DNA from: Saezia sanguinis
Lineage (GTDB): Bacteria; Pseudomonadota; Gammaproteobacteria; Burkholderiales; Burkholderiaceae_C
Assembly: GCF_003991585.1 (NCBI RefSeq)
Contig: NZ_PQSP01000005.1
Span: 124,001 to 188,000, forward strand
Reading direction: 5' to 3'
DNA length: 64,000 nt
How positions within the stretch are numbered: the stretch's first letter is position 1; every line of letters starts with the position of its first letter. Below are positions 8,384 through 17,242 of the stretch, piece by piece. The position numbers were made by a program, and so were the translations under genes. The notes beneath the pieces are model-generated. The model was given only the letters and a program-made list of their open reading frames with translations. It did no database searches and was not told the DNA's origin.

Positions 8384-9718
8384 ATGGGATGGCAAAAACA
8401 CTTTTTTAGGCTGGCGGCACTACTGATTTTTGCAATGCTGGTGGGCGGGGTGTCTCAGGCGCAATCATTTCGTGTGCTGCCGGACTTCACGTCTTTGGTG
8501 GAGCAGGTCGGACCGTCGGTTGTGAATATTCAGACGTATACCCGCTCACGGAGCGGCAATACGCTGAAATCCGATGGCGTGGGGTCGGGGTTCATTATTT
8601 CTGCAGATGGCTACATCATGACCAATGCACATGTGGTCAGGGGCTCTGATGAGGTGATGGTTACCTTGCATGACCTGCACGAATACCGGGCCAAGGTGAT
8701 TGGCTCTGACAAACGCAGCGATGTGGCAGTGGTCAAAATAGAAGCGCGTGACGATTTGCAGGCCGTGCGCATTGGTGACCCTTCTGATCTGAAAGTGGGG
8801 GAGTGGGTGCTGGCAATCGGCTCGCCGTTTGGTTTTGAAAATACGGTAACAGCCGGAATTGTCAGTGCCAAGCAGCGCGATACGGGTGAATACATCAATT
8901 TCATTCAAAGTGATGTGGCCATTAACCCAGGCAATTCCGGTGGGCCGCTGATTAACATGCGTGGAGAAGTGGTTGGCATCAACAGCCAGATTTACAGTCG
9001 CTCGGGCGGATTTATGGGGATTTCTTTTTCAATCCCCATTGATGAAGCCATGTCGGTGGCTATGCCGCTGCGTGACAAAGGAATGGTTGAACGCGGGCGT
9101 ATTGGTGTAGATACAACGCCGGTTACCAGCAATGTGGCCCGTGCCATCGGCCTGGGAGAAAAGGGGTATGGCGCATTTGTGAGCAACCTGTTTCCCAACA
9201 GCCAGGCAGACCTGGCAGGGGTGCAGGCCGGTGATATCATCACACAGGTCAATGGGCAGACGGTTAACCGCGCGAGCGATCTGCCGCGAATGGTGGGGCA
9301 TCTGGCACCGGGCAGCCAGGCCGAAATTCAGGTATATCGGCGGGGGGAGTGGAAAACCTTATCCGTCACCATCGAGTCGGTTCCCTTCTCCTCTACCACC
9401 CGGTCTGTGCAATCGGCAGCAGAGCCGACCTCAGAAGGTGCGCCGCGTTTGAGAATCAGTGTGGCCAATTTAAGTGCAGAAAGAAAGCAGGAGCTGCAGC
9501 TTGACCAGGGCGTGAGCGTGCGTTCCATGAATGCAGTGGCGGCACGTGCCGGTATCCGCCGGGGAGATGTTGTACTGGCGGTTGGCAATACGCAAATCCG
9601 CAATTCGCAACAGTTTGACCGGATCATGCGCGGGCTGAACACGCATGCTGATACTCCCATACTGGTACGCCGGGCAGATGAGGTTTTGTATGTGCTGGTC
9701 CAGGCACAGCCTGAGTGA
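8384..9718 (+). CDS. Second DegP/DegQ-like periplasmic serine protease
   Basis: A paralogue of the preceding MucD: the catalytic core is nearly the same word for word (GVGSGFIISADGYIMTNAHV, AINPGNSGGPL, SRSGGFMGISFSIPIDEAM). With the start at 8384 it has 444 residues, a signal peptide (GWQKHFFRLAALLIFAMLVGGVSQA), the triad His82-Asp113-Ser185 and two PDZ domains. It lacks the long proline-rich LA-loop insertion of MucD, so it resembles DegQ-type proteins more. Earlier in-frame starts at 8330, 8348 and 8357 have no good ribosome site and lie within the candidate promoter or at its predicted start point. The gene most likely arose by tandem duplication. Confidence 0.9.
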   Translation: MGWQKHFFRLAALLIFAMLVGGVSQAQSFRVLPDFTSLVEQVGPSVVNIQTYTRSRSGNTLKSDGVGSGFIISADGYIMTNAHVVRGSDEVMVTLHDLHEYRAKVIGSDKRSDVAVVKIEARDDLQAVRIGDPSDLKVGEWVLAIGSPFGFENTVTAGIVSAKQRDTGEYINFIQSDVAINPGNSGGPLINMRGEVVGINSQIYSRSGGFMGISFSIPIDEAMSVAMPLRDKGMVERGRIGVDTTPVTSNVARAIGLGEKGYGAFVSNLFPNSQADLAGVQAGDIITQVNGQTVNRASDLPRMVGHLAPGSQAEIQVYRRGEWKTLSVTIESVPFSSTTRSVQSAAEPTSEGAPRLRISVANLSAERKQELQLDQGVSVRSMNAVAARAGIRRGDVVLAVGNTQIRNSQQFDRIMRGLNTHADTPILVRRADEVLYVLVQAQPE

Positions 9719-9817
9719 TAAAGCTGCCCGGCGGGCTGAGCGGTAATGCCTTGCTGTACCGTTATGGCGTGTGATCAGTTACAATAGACGCCGAGTTTGT
9801 GTAAGCTGACCCAAGGT

Positions 9818-9846
9818 AAAGGCGTGTCTGGAACCGGCGCGCCTTT
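9818..9846 (+). terminator. Possible terminator after the second protease
   Basis: AAAGGCG pairs with CGCCTTT across a 16-nt loop and is followed by TTCTC. The stem is short and the T run is interrupted, so this is a modest candidate in the 270-bp gap before lepA. Confidence 0.4.
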
Positions 9847-9989
9847 TCTCGTATGGCGGGCTTAAAAGTCTTTCCCTGTAAGATAGGCGGTTTGCAGGTA
9901 CGTTTGTAGCAGTTTGTTTACACATCAAAGCAGATTTTTTGAGACAAGGTAAGGGGCCATCAGAGGCTGTCGGGCGATTCAAAGGTATG

Positions 9990-11798
9990 ATGGATCACAT
10001 CAGGAATTTTTCAATCATTGCGCACATTGACCATGGGAAGTCGACACTGGCTGACCGGATCATTCAGCTTTGTGGCGGGCTGGCAGCCCGTGAAATGGAG
10101 GCCCAGGTGCTGGACTCCATGGACATCGAGCGTGAGCGGGGCATCACCATCAAGGCACAAACCGCCGCGCTGACGTACAAAGCACGCAACGGTCAGGTCT
10201 ATAACCTGAACCTGATTGATACGCCCGGACATGTGGACTTCAGTTATGAGGTCAGCCGTTCGCTGTCTGCCTGTGAAGGCGCGTTGCTGGTGGTGGATGC
10301 CAGCCAGGGGGTGGAGGCGCAAACGGTGGCCAACTGTTATACCGCGCTGGACCTGAATGTGGAAGTGGTGCCGGTACTCAATAAAATGGACTTGCCGCAG
10401 GCAGACCCTGAACAGGCCAAGGCCGAAATTGAAGATGTGATCGGTATTGACGCCAGTGATGCTATCCCGTGTTCGGCGAAAACCGGCGAAGGTGTCGAAG
10501 ATATTCTGGAAGCCGTCATTGCACGCATGCCTGCTCCGCGCGGGCAGGTCGAGGCACCGTTACGGGCCATGATCATTGACTCCTGGTTCGATAACTATGT
10601 GGGCGTGGTGATGCTGGTACGCGTGGTGGACGGCTGCCTCAAGCGTGGGGAGCGGATCCGGCTGATGGCAACCGGTGCGGTCTACCCGGCAGAGCAACTG
10701 GGCGTGTTTACCCCCAAATCAGAGTCGCGCGATGCACTCAATACCGGCGAAGTGGGTTTTATCATTGCCGGTATCAAAGAGCTGGCGGCAGCCAAAGTGG
10801 GCGACACGGTTACGCACGAGAAAAAACTGCCCAATAACCTGGGGTCGGCAGAAAAGCCGCTGCCCGGTTTTAAGGAAATTCAGCCCCAGGTGTTTGCCGG
10901 GTTGTATCCAAGTGAAGCCAGCGAATACGACCAGTTGCGTGACGCGCTGGAAAAGCTCAAGCTTAACGATGCAGCACTGCGTTTTGAACCTGAAGTCAGC
11001 CAGGCACTCGGGTTTGGTTTTCGTTGCGGGTTTCTTGGCTTGCTGCACATGGAAATTGTGCAGGAGCGGCTGGAGCGCGAGTTTGATCAGGATCTGATTA
11101 CGACTGCGCCCTCGGTGGTATACCAGGTGGAGCTGAACAATGGGGAGTCCATTGAGGTGGAAAACCCGTCCAAAATGCCGCCGCAGGACAAAATTGCACA
11201 GATTCTGGAGCCGATCATGGTTGTGCACCTGTACATGCCGCAGGAGTATGTCGGAGCTGTGATGACGCTGGCGAATCAAAAGCGCGGTATCCAGATCAAC
11301 ATGGCGTACCATGGCCGCCAGGTCATGCTGACGTATGAACTGCCGTTGGCAGAAATTGTGCTGGATTTCTTTGACCGCTTGAAATCCGTCAGTCGGGGTT
11401 ATGCATCCATGGACTACGAGTTCAAGGAGTACCGTGCCTCCGATGTGGTGAAAGTGGATATCCTGCTCAATGGCGACCGGGTGGATGCACTGTCGGTCAT
11501 TGTGCACCGTTCGCAGGCGCAGTCACGCGGGCGTGCCGTGGCGGCCAAAATGCGCGAAGTCATCAGCCGCCAGATGTATGATGTGGCGATTCAGGCAGCC
11601 ATTGGCGGGCAGATCATCGCCCGCGAAACGGTAAAGGCATTGCGCAAGAATGTGCTGGCTAAATGTTATGGCGGTGATATTTCCCGTAAGCGTAAACTGC
11701 TGGAAAAGCAGAAGGCCGGCAAAAAGCGCATGAAGCAGATTGGTTCGGTTCAGGTGCCGCAGGAAGCGTTTCTTGCAATACTGAAAGTAGATGATTGA
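9990..11798 (+). CDS. lepA: Elongation factor 4 (back-translocating GTPase LepA)
   Basis: Ribosome-associated GTPase related to EF-G that helps stalled or mis-translocated ribosomes and influences initiation. The 602-residue protein begins [19 protein letters not shown], with the P-loop AHIDHGKS, the switch motif DTPGHVDF and NKMD for guanine recognition. It ends in the LepA-specific C-terminal domain ([16 protein letters not shown]). The second of two adjacent ATGs (9990) is chosen because AAAGG lies closer to proper spacing. The upstream in-frame start at 9939 adds residues absent from the family. lepB follows 29 bp downstream. Confidence 0.96.
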   Translation: MDHIRNFSIIAHIDHGKSTLADRIIQLCGGLAAREMEAQVLDSMDIERERGITIKAQTAALTYKARNGQVYNLNLIDTPGHVDFSYEVSRSLSACEGALLVVDASQGVEAQTVANCYTALDLNVEVVPVLNKMDLPQADPEQAKAEIEDVIGIDASDAIPCSAKTGEGVEDILEAVIARMPAPRGQVEAPLRAMIIDSWFDNYVGVVMLVRVVDGCLKRGERIRLMATGAVYPAEQLGVFTPKSESRDALNTGEVGFIIAGIKELAAAKVGDTVTHEKKLPNNLGSAEKPLPGFKEIQPQVFAGLYPSEASEYDQLRDALEKLKLNDAALRFEPEVSQALGFGFRCGFLGLLHMEIVQERLEREFDQDLITTAPSVVYQVELNNGESIEVENPSKMPPQDKIAQILEPIMVVHLYMPQEYVGAVMTLANQKRGIQINMAYHGRQVMLTYELPLAEIVLDFFDRLKSVSRGYASMDYEFKEYRASDVVKVDILLNGDRVDALSVIVHRSQAQSRGRAVAAKMREVISRQMYDVAIQAAIGGQIIARETVKALRKNVLAKCYGGDISRKRKLLEKQKAGKKRMKQIGSVQVPQEAFLAILKVDD

Positions 11799-11827
11799 CG
11801 AATTGAGTAAAAGGTAAATAGCAGAGC

Positions 11828-12811
11828 ATGAAACTTTCTAACGTAATGAGCGCAATCACAGCCGTGTTGTACGTCATCCTGCTGGGCTATGGTGTTGCGT
11901 GGTACATGGGCAAGGTGCAGGGGGATTTCTCCTTATTGCTGCTGATCCTGACGCTGGTGACATTTGCCTACTGGCTGTTTGAGAAAATCTACCTGAGACC
12001 ACAGCGTGTCAAACAGGCCTTGGCTGCAGAAGAGCAGATCCGTCAGCAGCATGCCGGGCAGCCCGAAGAACTGTTGCAACCCAAAATTGAAAAAGCGCAG
12101 TCTTCGCTGATCCGCGAGCCGTGGTGGATTGAATGGACTGCGGGGTTCTTCTGGGTGATTCTGATTGTGTTTGCATTGCGCTCATTTGTGGTTGAGCCTT
12201 TCCGCATCCCATCAGGCTCGATGATGCCAACGTTGCAAGCGGGTGATTTTATTCTGGTGAATAAATACGAATATGGTATCCGTTTGCCGGTCGCCAATAC
12301 CAAAATCATCAGTATGGGTGAGCCGCAGCGCGGCGATGTCATTGTGTTTCGTTATCCGCCGGATGAAAACATTGCTTTCATCAAACGCATTGTGGGGTTG
12401 CCGGGAGACGAGGTGGTCTACCAGAATAAACGCCTGACCATTAACGGGCAGGAGATGCCGTCAGTGTTTATGCAGGATACCTATGATCGTGATTCCAGAG
12501 GGGATACCTATCCGGTGCAGCAATACCAGGAGCGACTGGGGCCTGTTGTGCACCAGATATTCATCAACCCGGGGCGTCCGGCAGGGTTTTATGGCTCCCC
12601 CACCTTCCCGCTGGCGGAAAATTGCCGCTACAGCGTGCAAGGGGTGATATGCAAGGTGCCTTACGGGCAGTATTTTGTCATGGGCGATAACCGCGATAAC
12701 TCTGAAGACTCCCGCTATTGGGGCTTTGTGCCGCAGGAAAATATCATCGGCAAAGCCTTTTTCATCTGGATGAACCCCGGGCAGTTGAGCCGGATCGGCA
12801 GTTTCCAGTAA
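11828..12811 (+). CDS. lepB: Signal peptidase I
   Basis: Inner-membrane serine protease that removes signal peptides from exported proteins. The 327-residue sequence has two N-terminal membrane segments (about residues 9-28 and 33-50), a basic cytoplasmic loop, a third hydrophobic stretch (about 105-120), then the catalytic Ser131 (PSGSMMPTL) and general base Lys186 (FIKRIVGLPGD). The box GDNRDNSEDSRYWG lies near the C-terminus. It forms an operon with lepA. In most Burkholderiales lepB is followed by the DUF4845-rnc-era-recO genes; here those are at 55-58 kb. Confidence 0.95.
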   Translation: MKLSNVMSAITAVLYVILLGYGVAWYMGKVQGDFSLLLLILTLVTFAYWLFEKIYLRPQRVKQALAAEEQIRQQHAGQPEELLQPKIEKAQSSLIREPWWIEWTAGFFWVILIVFALRSFVVEPFRIPSGSMMPTLQAGDFILVNKYEYGIRLPVANTKIISMGEPQRGDVIVFRYPPDENIAFIKRIVGLPGDEVVYQNKRLTINGQEMPSVFMQDTYDRDSRGDTYPVQQYQERLGPVVHQIFINPGRPAGFYGSPTFPLAENCRYSVQGVICKVPYGQYFVMGDNRDNSEDSRYWGFVPQENIIGKAFFIWMNPGQLSRIGSFQ

Positions 12812-12857
12812 ACAACCCTGTTTATTTTTAAGCGCATCCCCCTGGAACCGGTTGTTT
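12810..12857. terminator. Possible bidirectional terminator between lepB and uraA
   Basis: AAACAACC (12810-12817) pairs with GGTTGTTT (12850-12857) around a loop that contains a T-rich stretch. It lies between two convergent genes, the expected place for a shared terminator, but the stem is only 8 bp and the loop is long. Confidence 0.3.
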
Positions 12858-12875
12858 CAGGAGGATGTTTTTATG

Positions 12876-14159
12876 TCAGTCCGTTTTGCGGTTGAGCAGC
12901 GCATTGAGCAAAATGGCGCCGAATGTTGCAGTGCCAATGCCGTTGAGTGTCATGCTGCCAATCTGGACGGTATAGTCGCCGGTGCCCAGAATCAGCACAA
13001 TGGCGGCAATCATCAGATTGGAATTTTTAGAAAAATCCACCTTGTTTTCTACCCAGATTTTGGCGCCAGCCACAGCAATCAGGCCAAATACAACAATGGA
13101 AACGCCGCCCATCACAGAAACCGGAATGGTCTGAATCAGCGCGCCGAATTTGGGTGAAAATCCCAAAATGATTGCCAGCAGCGCAGCGATGACAAAAATA
13201 ATGGTGGAATAGATTTTGGTGGCAGCCATAACGCCGATGTTTTCCGCGTATGTCGTTACGCCTGTGCCGCCGACGCTGCCGCTGACCATGGTGGCAATGC
13301 CATCGCCAATGAACGCGCGCCCCATATAAGGGTTCAAGTCTTTGCCGGTCATTGCGGAAACGGCTTTGATATGGCCGAGGTTTTCTGCAACCAGAATCAC
13401 CACTACCGGCACAATCAGCAGCATGGCATTCATTTCAAATTTGGGGGCATGGAAGTTGGGCAGTCCAATCCATGAGGCGGCAGCCACGCCGGCAAAATTG
13501 ATGGGCTGTCCCAGCCCCAGGACATTGGCAAGAATCAGATAGATGATATAGGAAATGATCAGCCCGGCCAGAATCAGCAGGCGCTGCAACATGCCACGCG
13601 AGAAAACCGCAACACATGCGACACAGACAAAAGTGATGGCCTGTACCCAGACGTCAAATTGGGTCGGTGCCATGTTTTTAATCGGTACCAGCGCCAGATT
13701 CAGGCCGATGATGGCAACAATCGAACCGGTGACAATGGGCGGCATGAAACGTTCAATCCAGCCGGCGCCAATGGCATGCACAACAACACCAATCAGAACA
13801 TAGATCAGGCCGCAGGCAATGATGCCGCCTAATGCGATGCCAATGTTCGGATTGGGCCCGCTGCCGGAGTAAGCCGTTACGGCACCCACAACGCCAATGA
13901 AAGCAAAGCTGGAGCCGACATAGCTTGGCACCCGGCCACCGACAATCAGAAAGAAAATCAGGGTACCGACACCGCTCATCAGAATGGCGACATTGGTGTC
14001 AAACCCCATCAGTAACGGGCCAAGCACGGTGGAGCCGAACATGGCCACCACGTGTTGCAACCCCAGGGCAAAAGTGGGGCCCCAGGGTAAACGTTCATCC
14101 GGGGCTACGACGCCCCCTGTTGTATTAATGCGCCAGGTAGGCAGCCAGGACGAGCTCAT
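12876..14159 (-). CDS. uraA: Uracil permease (NCS2 nucleobase:cation symporter)
   Basis: Proton-coupled importer of uracil in the inner membrane. The 427 residues are almost entirely hydrophobic, consistent with 14 membrane segments. They carry NCS2 landmarks: LGLQHVVAMFGSTVLGPLL near the N-terminus, GSSFAFIGVVG and the signature VGGTGVTTYAENIGVMA, whose TTYAENIG form is characteristic of UraA-type uracil transporters rather than xanthine/urate carriers. The start (ATG at 14159) has a weak ribosome site. It is a single gene, convergent with lepB. The upstream leader holds alternative hairpins that might regulate it. Confidence 0.92.
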   Translation of the reverse strand: MSSSWLPTWRINTTGGVVAPDERLPWGPTFALGLQHVVAMFGSTVLGPLLMGFDTNVAILMSGVGTLIFFLIVGGRVPSYVGSSFAFIGVVGAVTAYSGSGPNPNIGIALGGIIACGLIYVLIGVVVHAIGAGWIERFMPPIVTGSIVAIIGLNLALVPIKNMAPTQFDVWVQAITFVCVACVAVFSRGMLQRLLILAGLIISYIIYLILANVLGLGQPINFAGVAAASWIGLPNFHAPKFEMNAMLLIVPVVVILVAENLGHIKAVSAMTGKDLNPYMGRAFIGDGIATMVSGSVGGTGVTTYAENIGVMAATKIYSTIIFVIAALLAIILGFSPKFGALIQTIPVSVMGGVSIVVFGLIAVAGAKIWVENKVDFSKNSNLMIAAIVLILGTGDYTVQIGSMTLNGIGTATFGAILLNALLNRKTD

Positions 14160-14211
14160 AGTGACGGTTCCCAGTAAAAAGTAAGGAGGAGTGCGATGGA
14201 AGGCGGTGCAA

Positions 14212-14237
14212 CTGCCGGGCTGGCAGGAGCGTGCCAG
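14212..14237 (-). promoter_or_regulatory. Mutually exclusive hairpins in the uraA leader
   Basis: In the roughly 250 bp upstream of uraA, CTGGCA/TGCCAG (14220-14225 with 14232-14237) and CTGCC/GGCAG (14212-14216 with 14222-14226) share bases 14220-14226, so only one can form at a time. This resembles an attenuator or anti-structure switch, but neither is followed by a T run. The rest of the 14160-14411 gap shows nothing else I can name. Confidence 0.3.
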
Positions 14238-14411
14238 AGGGCAAATTTGCTGTTGTCTGGGGGGCAGTATAAGTCTTCATGCGTAAAATCCGCCAGCAAC
14301 GGCCGGGTTGAAGACAGGGACGCTCAGAAATTACGCTGGTCAAAAGCGCGGTAAGGCATTATGATCTGATCTTGGCGATGTGTTTTTGCAAGCAACAGCG
14401 GGTATTTAACG

Positions 14412-15407
14412 CTAATTGTTGTTATCAGTCGGCCTGCAGCGGGTCTGTATGTCTGGGAGGCGCTGTTTCATCTGTGCATGGGCTGTTGATGCTGGGAGTG
14501 CGTACCTTAGCCAGATGGCACGGTGATCTGAGCCCTGCCATGAGAAAGTTCCGGTTTCACGAACTGCCTGTAAATTGCGCACCAGAATATGATCAATCGA
14601 TAAAAACCCCGGCCGCCAGGTTGGGCGCCCCCTTGGGCTGCTGAGTTGAAGCTGTGCTTTCCGGGTGAAATCTCTGAATAAAGGTGAAAACGGGGTGATG
14701 TTCATATCTCCCAGCACAATCACGTCTTCTTTTTCCTGGGCGATCTGCTGAGCCAGATACTGCAGCATTTCATCACGCTCCGATGCCAGTTGATGGCCCA
14801 GTGGTGGTGGCGGATGAATGCCATAAATGACCAGCCCACTAGGTAACTCAGCGCGGATATAGGGGAAGGTGTTGTTCCCTTCTTGATACAACACGTCGCA
14901 TTGTTCAAGCGGAACGCGTGAATACAAGGCGATTCCGAACGGTGAGTCGATATACTGGCCGCAGTGCTGGGTATTTTCTTCCAATGTTTTCAGATAATTC
15001 TGCCATTCGGTTGAAACTTCGGTTAAAAATATGACATCTGCCGGTAACTTTTCTATCCAGGCGCTTTCCTGCTGTTGCTGTGTATTGGAGAAAAGCAGGT
15101 TGTAACTGACGATCTGTAACGTGGATTCAGCAGGATTTGCGGAATCGTTTACAGAAGGCAGCGGGGTTATGGTCCAGAGTGTAGTGCCGATGGCACATAC
15201 CCCGAACATCAGGCGCTGCCATGTGCGGGTGGCGGCCAGGCATCCCAGTAAAAAACACACAGCATAATAGGGTACAAAATGGCTGAATAACTCTAGAAAC
15301 CAGTGCCATTGCCCCATTTGTCCTAACGCCAGGCCAATGAATGCAAGCCATGCAAGAACGGTAATGCGTTTGCGGAAAAAGGATGATAAACGGGCGGAGG
15401 TGCTCAT
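14412..15407 (-). CDS. Membrane-anchored endonuclease/exonuclease/phosphatase (EEP) family protein
   Basis: The 331-residue protein has three hydrophobic N-terminal segments (about residues 15-32, 40-60 and 66-85), which anchor it in the membrane. An EEP catalytic domain follows, with QIVSYNLL (Asn), FLTEVS (metal-binding Glu), IHPPPPLG in the HP position, LGDMNITP (Asp-x-Asn) and SDHRAIWL (catalytic Asp-His). Members cleave phosphodiesters of DNA, RNA, inositol phosphates or sphingolipids; the substrate of this periplasm- or cytoplasm-facing branch is not known. It is transcribed away from the SrkA-like kinase gene, sharing a 110-bp intergenic region. Confidence 0.85.
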   Translation of the reverse strand: MSTSARLSSFFRKRITVLAWLAFIGLALGQMGQWHWFLELFSHFVPYYAVCFLLGCLAATRTWQRLMFGVCAIGTTLWTITPLPSVNDSANPAESTLQIVSYNLLFSNTQQQQESAWIEKLPADVIFLTEVSTEWQNYLKTLEENTQHCGQYIDSPFGIALYSRVPLEQCDVLYQEGNNTFPYIRAELPSGLVIYGIHPPPPLGHQLASERDEMLQYLAQQIAQEKEDVIVLGDMNITPFSPLFRDFTRKAQLQLSSPRGRPTWRPGFLSIDHILVRNLQAVRETGTFSWQGSDHRAIWLRYALPASTAHAQMKQRLPDIQTRCRPTDNNN

Positions 15408-15450
15408 GGTGATGGTGGGGACTGCTCTCTGTATCCAAGGGGTATGGAAT

Positions 15451-15456
15451 TATAAT
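15451..15456 (+). promoter_or_regulatory. Candidate -10 box before srkA
   Basis: A perfect TATAAT lies 61 bp upstream of the srkA start, in the short gap shared with the divergent EEP gene. I see no convincing -35 at the right distance, so activation by a regulator or chance are both possible. Confidence 0.3.
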
Positions 15457-15516
15457 TCAGTGCCGAGACCGCTATTCGTTCACAATGTGTCTCAAGCTGT
15501 TGATGTGTGTAACGAT

Positions 15517-16542
15517 ATGATGCTGCAACCTTATGATCAATTAACCCCCGCAGTCATTGCAGATGCGCTGTCTTCTGTCGGGCTGGAAACAGATGGGCGC
15601 ATGATGCCTTTGGGCAGTTATGAAAACCGGGTGTATCAGGTCTATCTGGAAGATTGTGTTGCAAACAGCTCTTATAACAACCTGCAGGTTGTTGTTAAGT
15701 TTTATCGCCCCGGGCGTTGGAGTCGGGATCAGATTGCCGAAGAGCACCGTTTTGCACTGGAGCTGGCGCAGGCTGAAATTCCGGTGGTTGCTCCTGAAAT
15801 CATTGGCGGATCAACCATCCATGAATACCAGGGGTTTCTGTTTGCCATCTATCAGCGAATGGGTGGACGACCGCCCGAGCTGGACGATCCGCTGGTGCTC
15901 GAGTGGATTGGGCGTTTTCTGGGGCGGATTCACCTGATTGGCCGGCGTGAAGGCTTTCGCGTCAGGCCCCAATTGAATATCCAGACGTTTGGATATGAGG
16001 TGCGAGACTGGCTGGTTGCGCACGCAGTGCTGCCGCTGGAGGTGCGGGCCAACTGGTTGGCGTGTTGCGATGAAGCGTTGCAATGTATCGAGCAGATTTG
16101 GGCTACTGTGCCTGATTTGTCATTATTGCGCTTGCATGGAGACTGCCACCCTGGGAATATATTGTGGCGGCCTGAGCATAATGACGACCCTGGCGGCCCT
16201 CATTTTGTGGACCTGGATGATGCCCGTATGGGGCCTGCAGTGCAGGATATATGGATGCTGTTATCAGGCGAGCCGCAGGAGCGTGGGCAGCAACTGGCCT
16301 GCATCATGGCGGGTTACGAGGACTTTTGCACTTTTGACTGGCGCGAGCTGGCGTTGGTGGAGCCCCTGCGAACGCTACGCATGATCCATTACAGTGTCTG
16401 GCTGGCAAAGCGTTGGGATGATCCGGCGTTTCCCCTGGCATTTCCGTGGTTTGGTACAGCCGGTTATTGGGAAGAGCAGATACGGTCTTTGCAAACGCAG
16501 ACTGCCCAGATGCGTGATGTTTTGGATGACCAGGCTAGGTAA
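15517..16542 (+). CDS. srkA: Stress response serine/threonine kinase SrkA (RdoA/YihE)
   Basis: Choline-kinase-fold protein kinase; in E. coli it counters stress-induced programmed death and sits beside dsbA. The 341-residue protein has the N-terminal family motif LGSYENRVYQV, catalytic RLHGDCHPGNILW (Asp of HGD and metal-binding Asn) and the DFG-equivalent FVDLDDARMGP. The frame is open further upstream to 15337, but that part overlaps the divergent EEP gene and is unlike the family, so the ATG at 15517 (or 15520) is used. No dsbA is adjacent. It converges with the cyclo-ligase gene. Confidence 0.88.
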   Translation: MMLQPYDQLTPAVIADALSSVGLETDGRMMPLGSYENRVYQVYLEDCVANSSYNNLQVVVKFYRPGRWSRDQIAEEHRFALELAQAEIPVVAPEIIGGSTIHEYQGFLFAIYQRMGGRPPELDDPLVLEWIGRFLGRIHLIGRREGFRVRPQLNIQTFGYEVRDWLVAHAVLPLEVRANWLACCDEALQCIEQIWATVPDLSLLRLHGDCHPGNILWRPEHNDDPGGPHFVDLDDARMGPAVQDIWMLLSGEPQERGQQLACIMAGYEDFCTFDWRELALVEPLRTLRMIHYSVWLAKRWDDPAFPLAFPWFGTAGYWEEQIRSLQTQTAQMRDVLDDQAR

Positions 16543-16561
16543 GATCTGCTTAAGTTACCTA
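16536..16561. terminator. Hairpin spanning both stop codons of convergent genes
   Basis: TAGGTAA (16536-16542) pairs with TTACCTA (16555-16561). The stop codon of srkA (TAA 16540-16542) and that of the minus-strand cyclo-ligase (16555-16557) are both inside the stem. No T run follows on either strand, so function as a terminator is uncertain. Confidence 0.3.
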
Positions 16562-17145
16562 TCGTCTGGCCAAGATACGCCATTTTCTGTCAAAATCGTC
16601 GAAAGTGGGATATCATATTCCTGCGGAACCAGGTCTGGCAGGTAGCTCATGCTGTAGGCCAGGCCAACCGTATCGGGTTGTGGTTTGAGCGTAGCCAGTG
16701 TGCGGTCATAAAACCCCCCGCCATAACCCAGGCGAACACCACCAGGCCCATAGCCTACGCATGGAATCAGCAGCAGGGTCGGGAAAATCTGTTCGGTATC
16801 TTTGGGCTTGGGGATGCCATAGGCATCTTCTTCCATCGGGCAGCCTGGGTACCAGGCGTGAAAAGTCAGTTGTTTGGTGAGTTTGTCCACAACGGGCAGG
16901 CCGATGCGGCGTTGCTGGTTTTCTGGTGCAGCTTCCTGCCAGCGGTATAAAGAGGGCAGAGGATCAAATTCGCCATGAATCGGCCAGTACGCCCCGATGA
17001 TATGATCTGTGCGGTGTATCAGCCAGATGCGTAATACGCTTTGCAGCATGGCGGCTTTTTCCAGGCGGTCCGGCATGGCCAGGCGCTGGGCGCGTAGCAA
17101 CTGCCGAAGCTCTTTTCTCTCAGAGGTTGTATGGTTTGCGTTCAT
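16555..17145 (-). CDS. fau: 5-formyltetrahydrofolate cyclo-ligase
   Basis: Converts 5-formyl-THF to 5,10-methenyl-THF with ATP, recycling folate released by serine hydroxymethyltransferase. The family signature GYGPGGVRLGYGGGFYDRTL is complete, as is the N-terminal RKELRQLLRAQR basic segment. Starting at the ATG 17145 gives 196 residues, normal for the family. A GTG at 17184 would add 13 residues and has no better ribosome site. In many bacteria this gene lies beside the 6S RNA gene; I see no 6S-like structure here. It is divergent from slt. Confidence 0.9.
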   Translation of the reverse strand: MNANHTTSERKELRQLLRAQRLAMPDRLEKAAMLQSVLRIWLIHRTDHIIGAYWPIHGEFDPLPSLYRWQEAAPENQQRRIGLPVVDKLTKQLTFHAWYPGCPMEEDAYGIPKPKDTEQIFPTLLLIPCVGYGPGGVRLGYGGGFYDRTLATLKPQPDTVGLAYSMSYLPDLVPQEYDIPLSTILTENGVSWPDDR

Positions 17146-17242
17146 TGTGGTTAAATTGGAAGCTTGGAACTGTTCGACACTCACAAGGTCTTAACGGTTG
17201 ACATCATATCTCTCACACTGCATGTAGAAACCCATCATCATA

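Noticed and set aside
12852..13157. Plus-strand ORF of 101 codons over the uraA 3' end
   Set aside because: Complementary to the strongly supported uracil permease gene and without homology; a shadow frame.
14125..14343. 72-codon minus-strand ORF in the uraA leader
   Set aside because: It overlaps the uraA start by 35 bp in another frame, has no good ribosome site and its composition looks non-coding.
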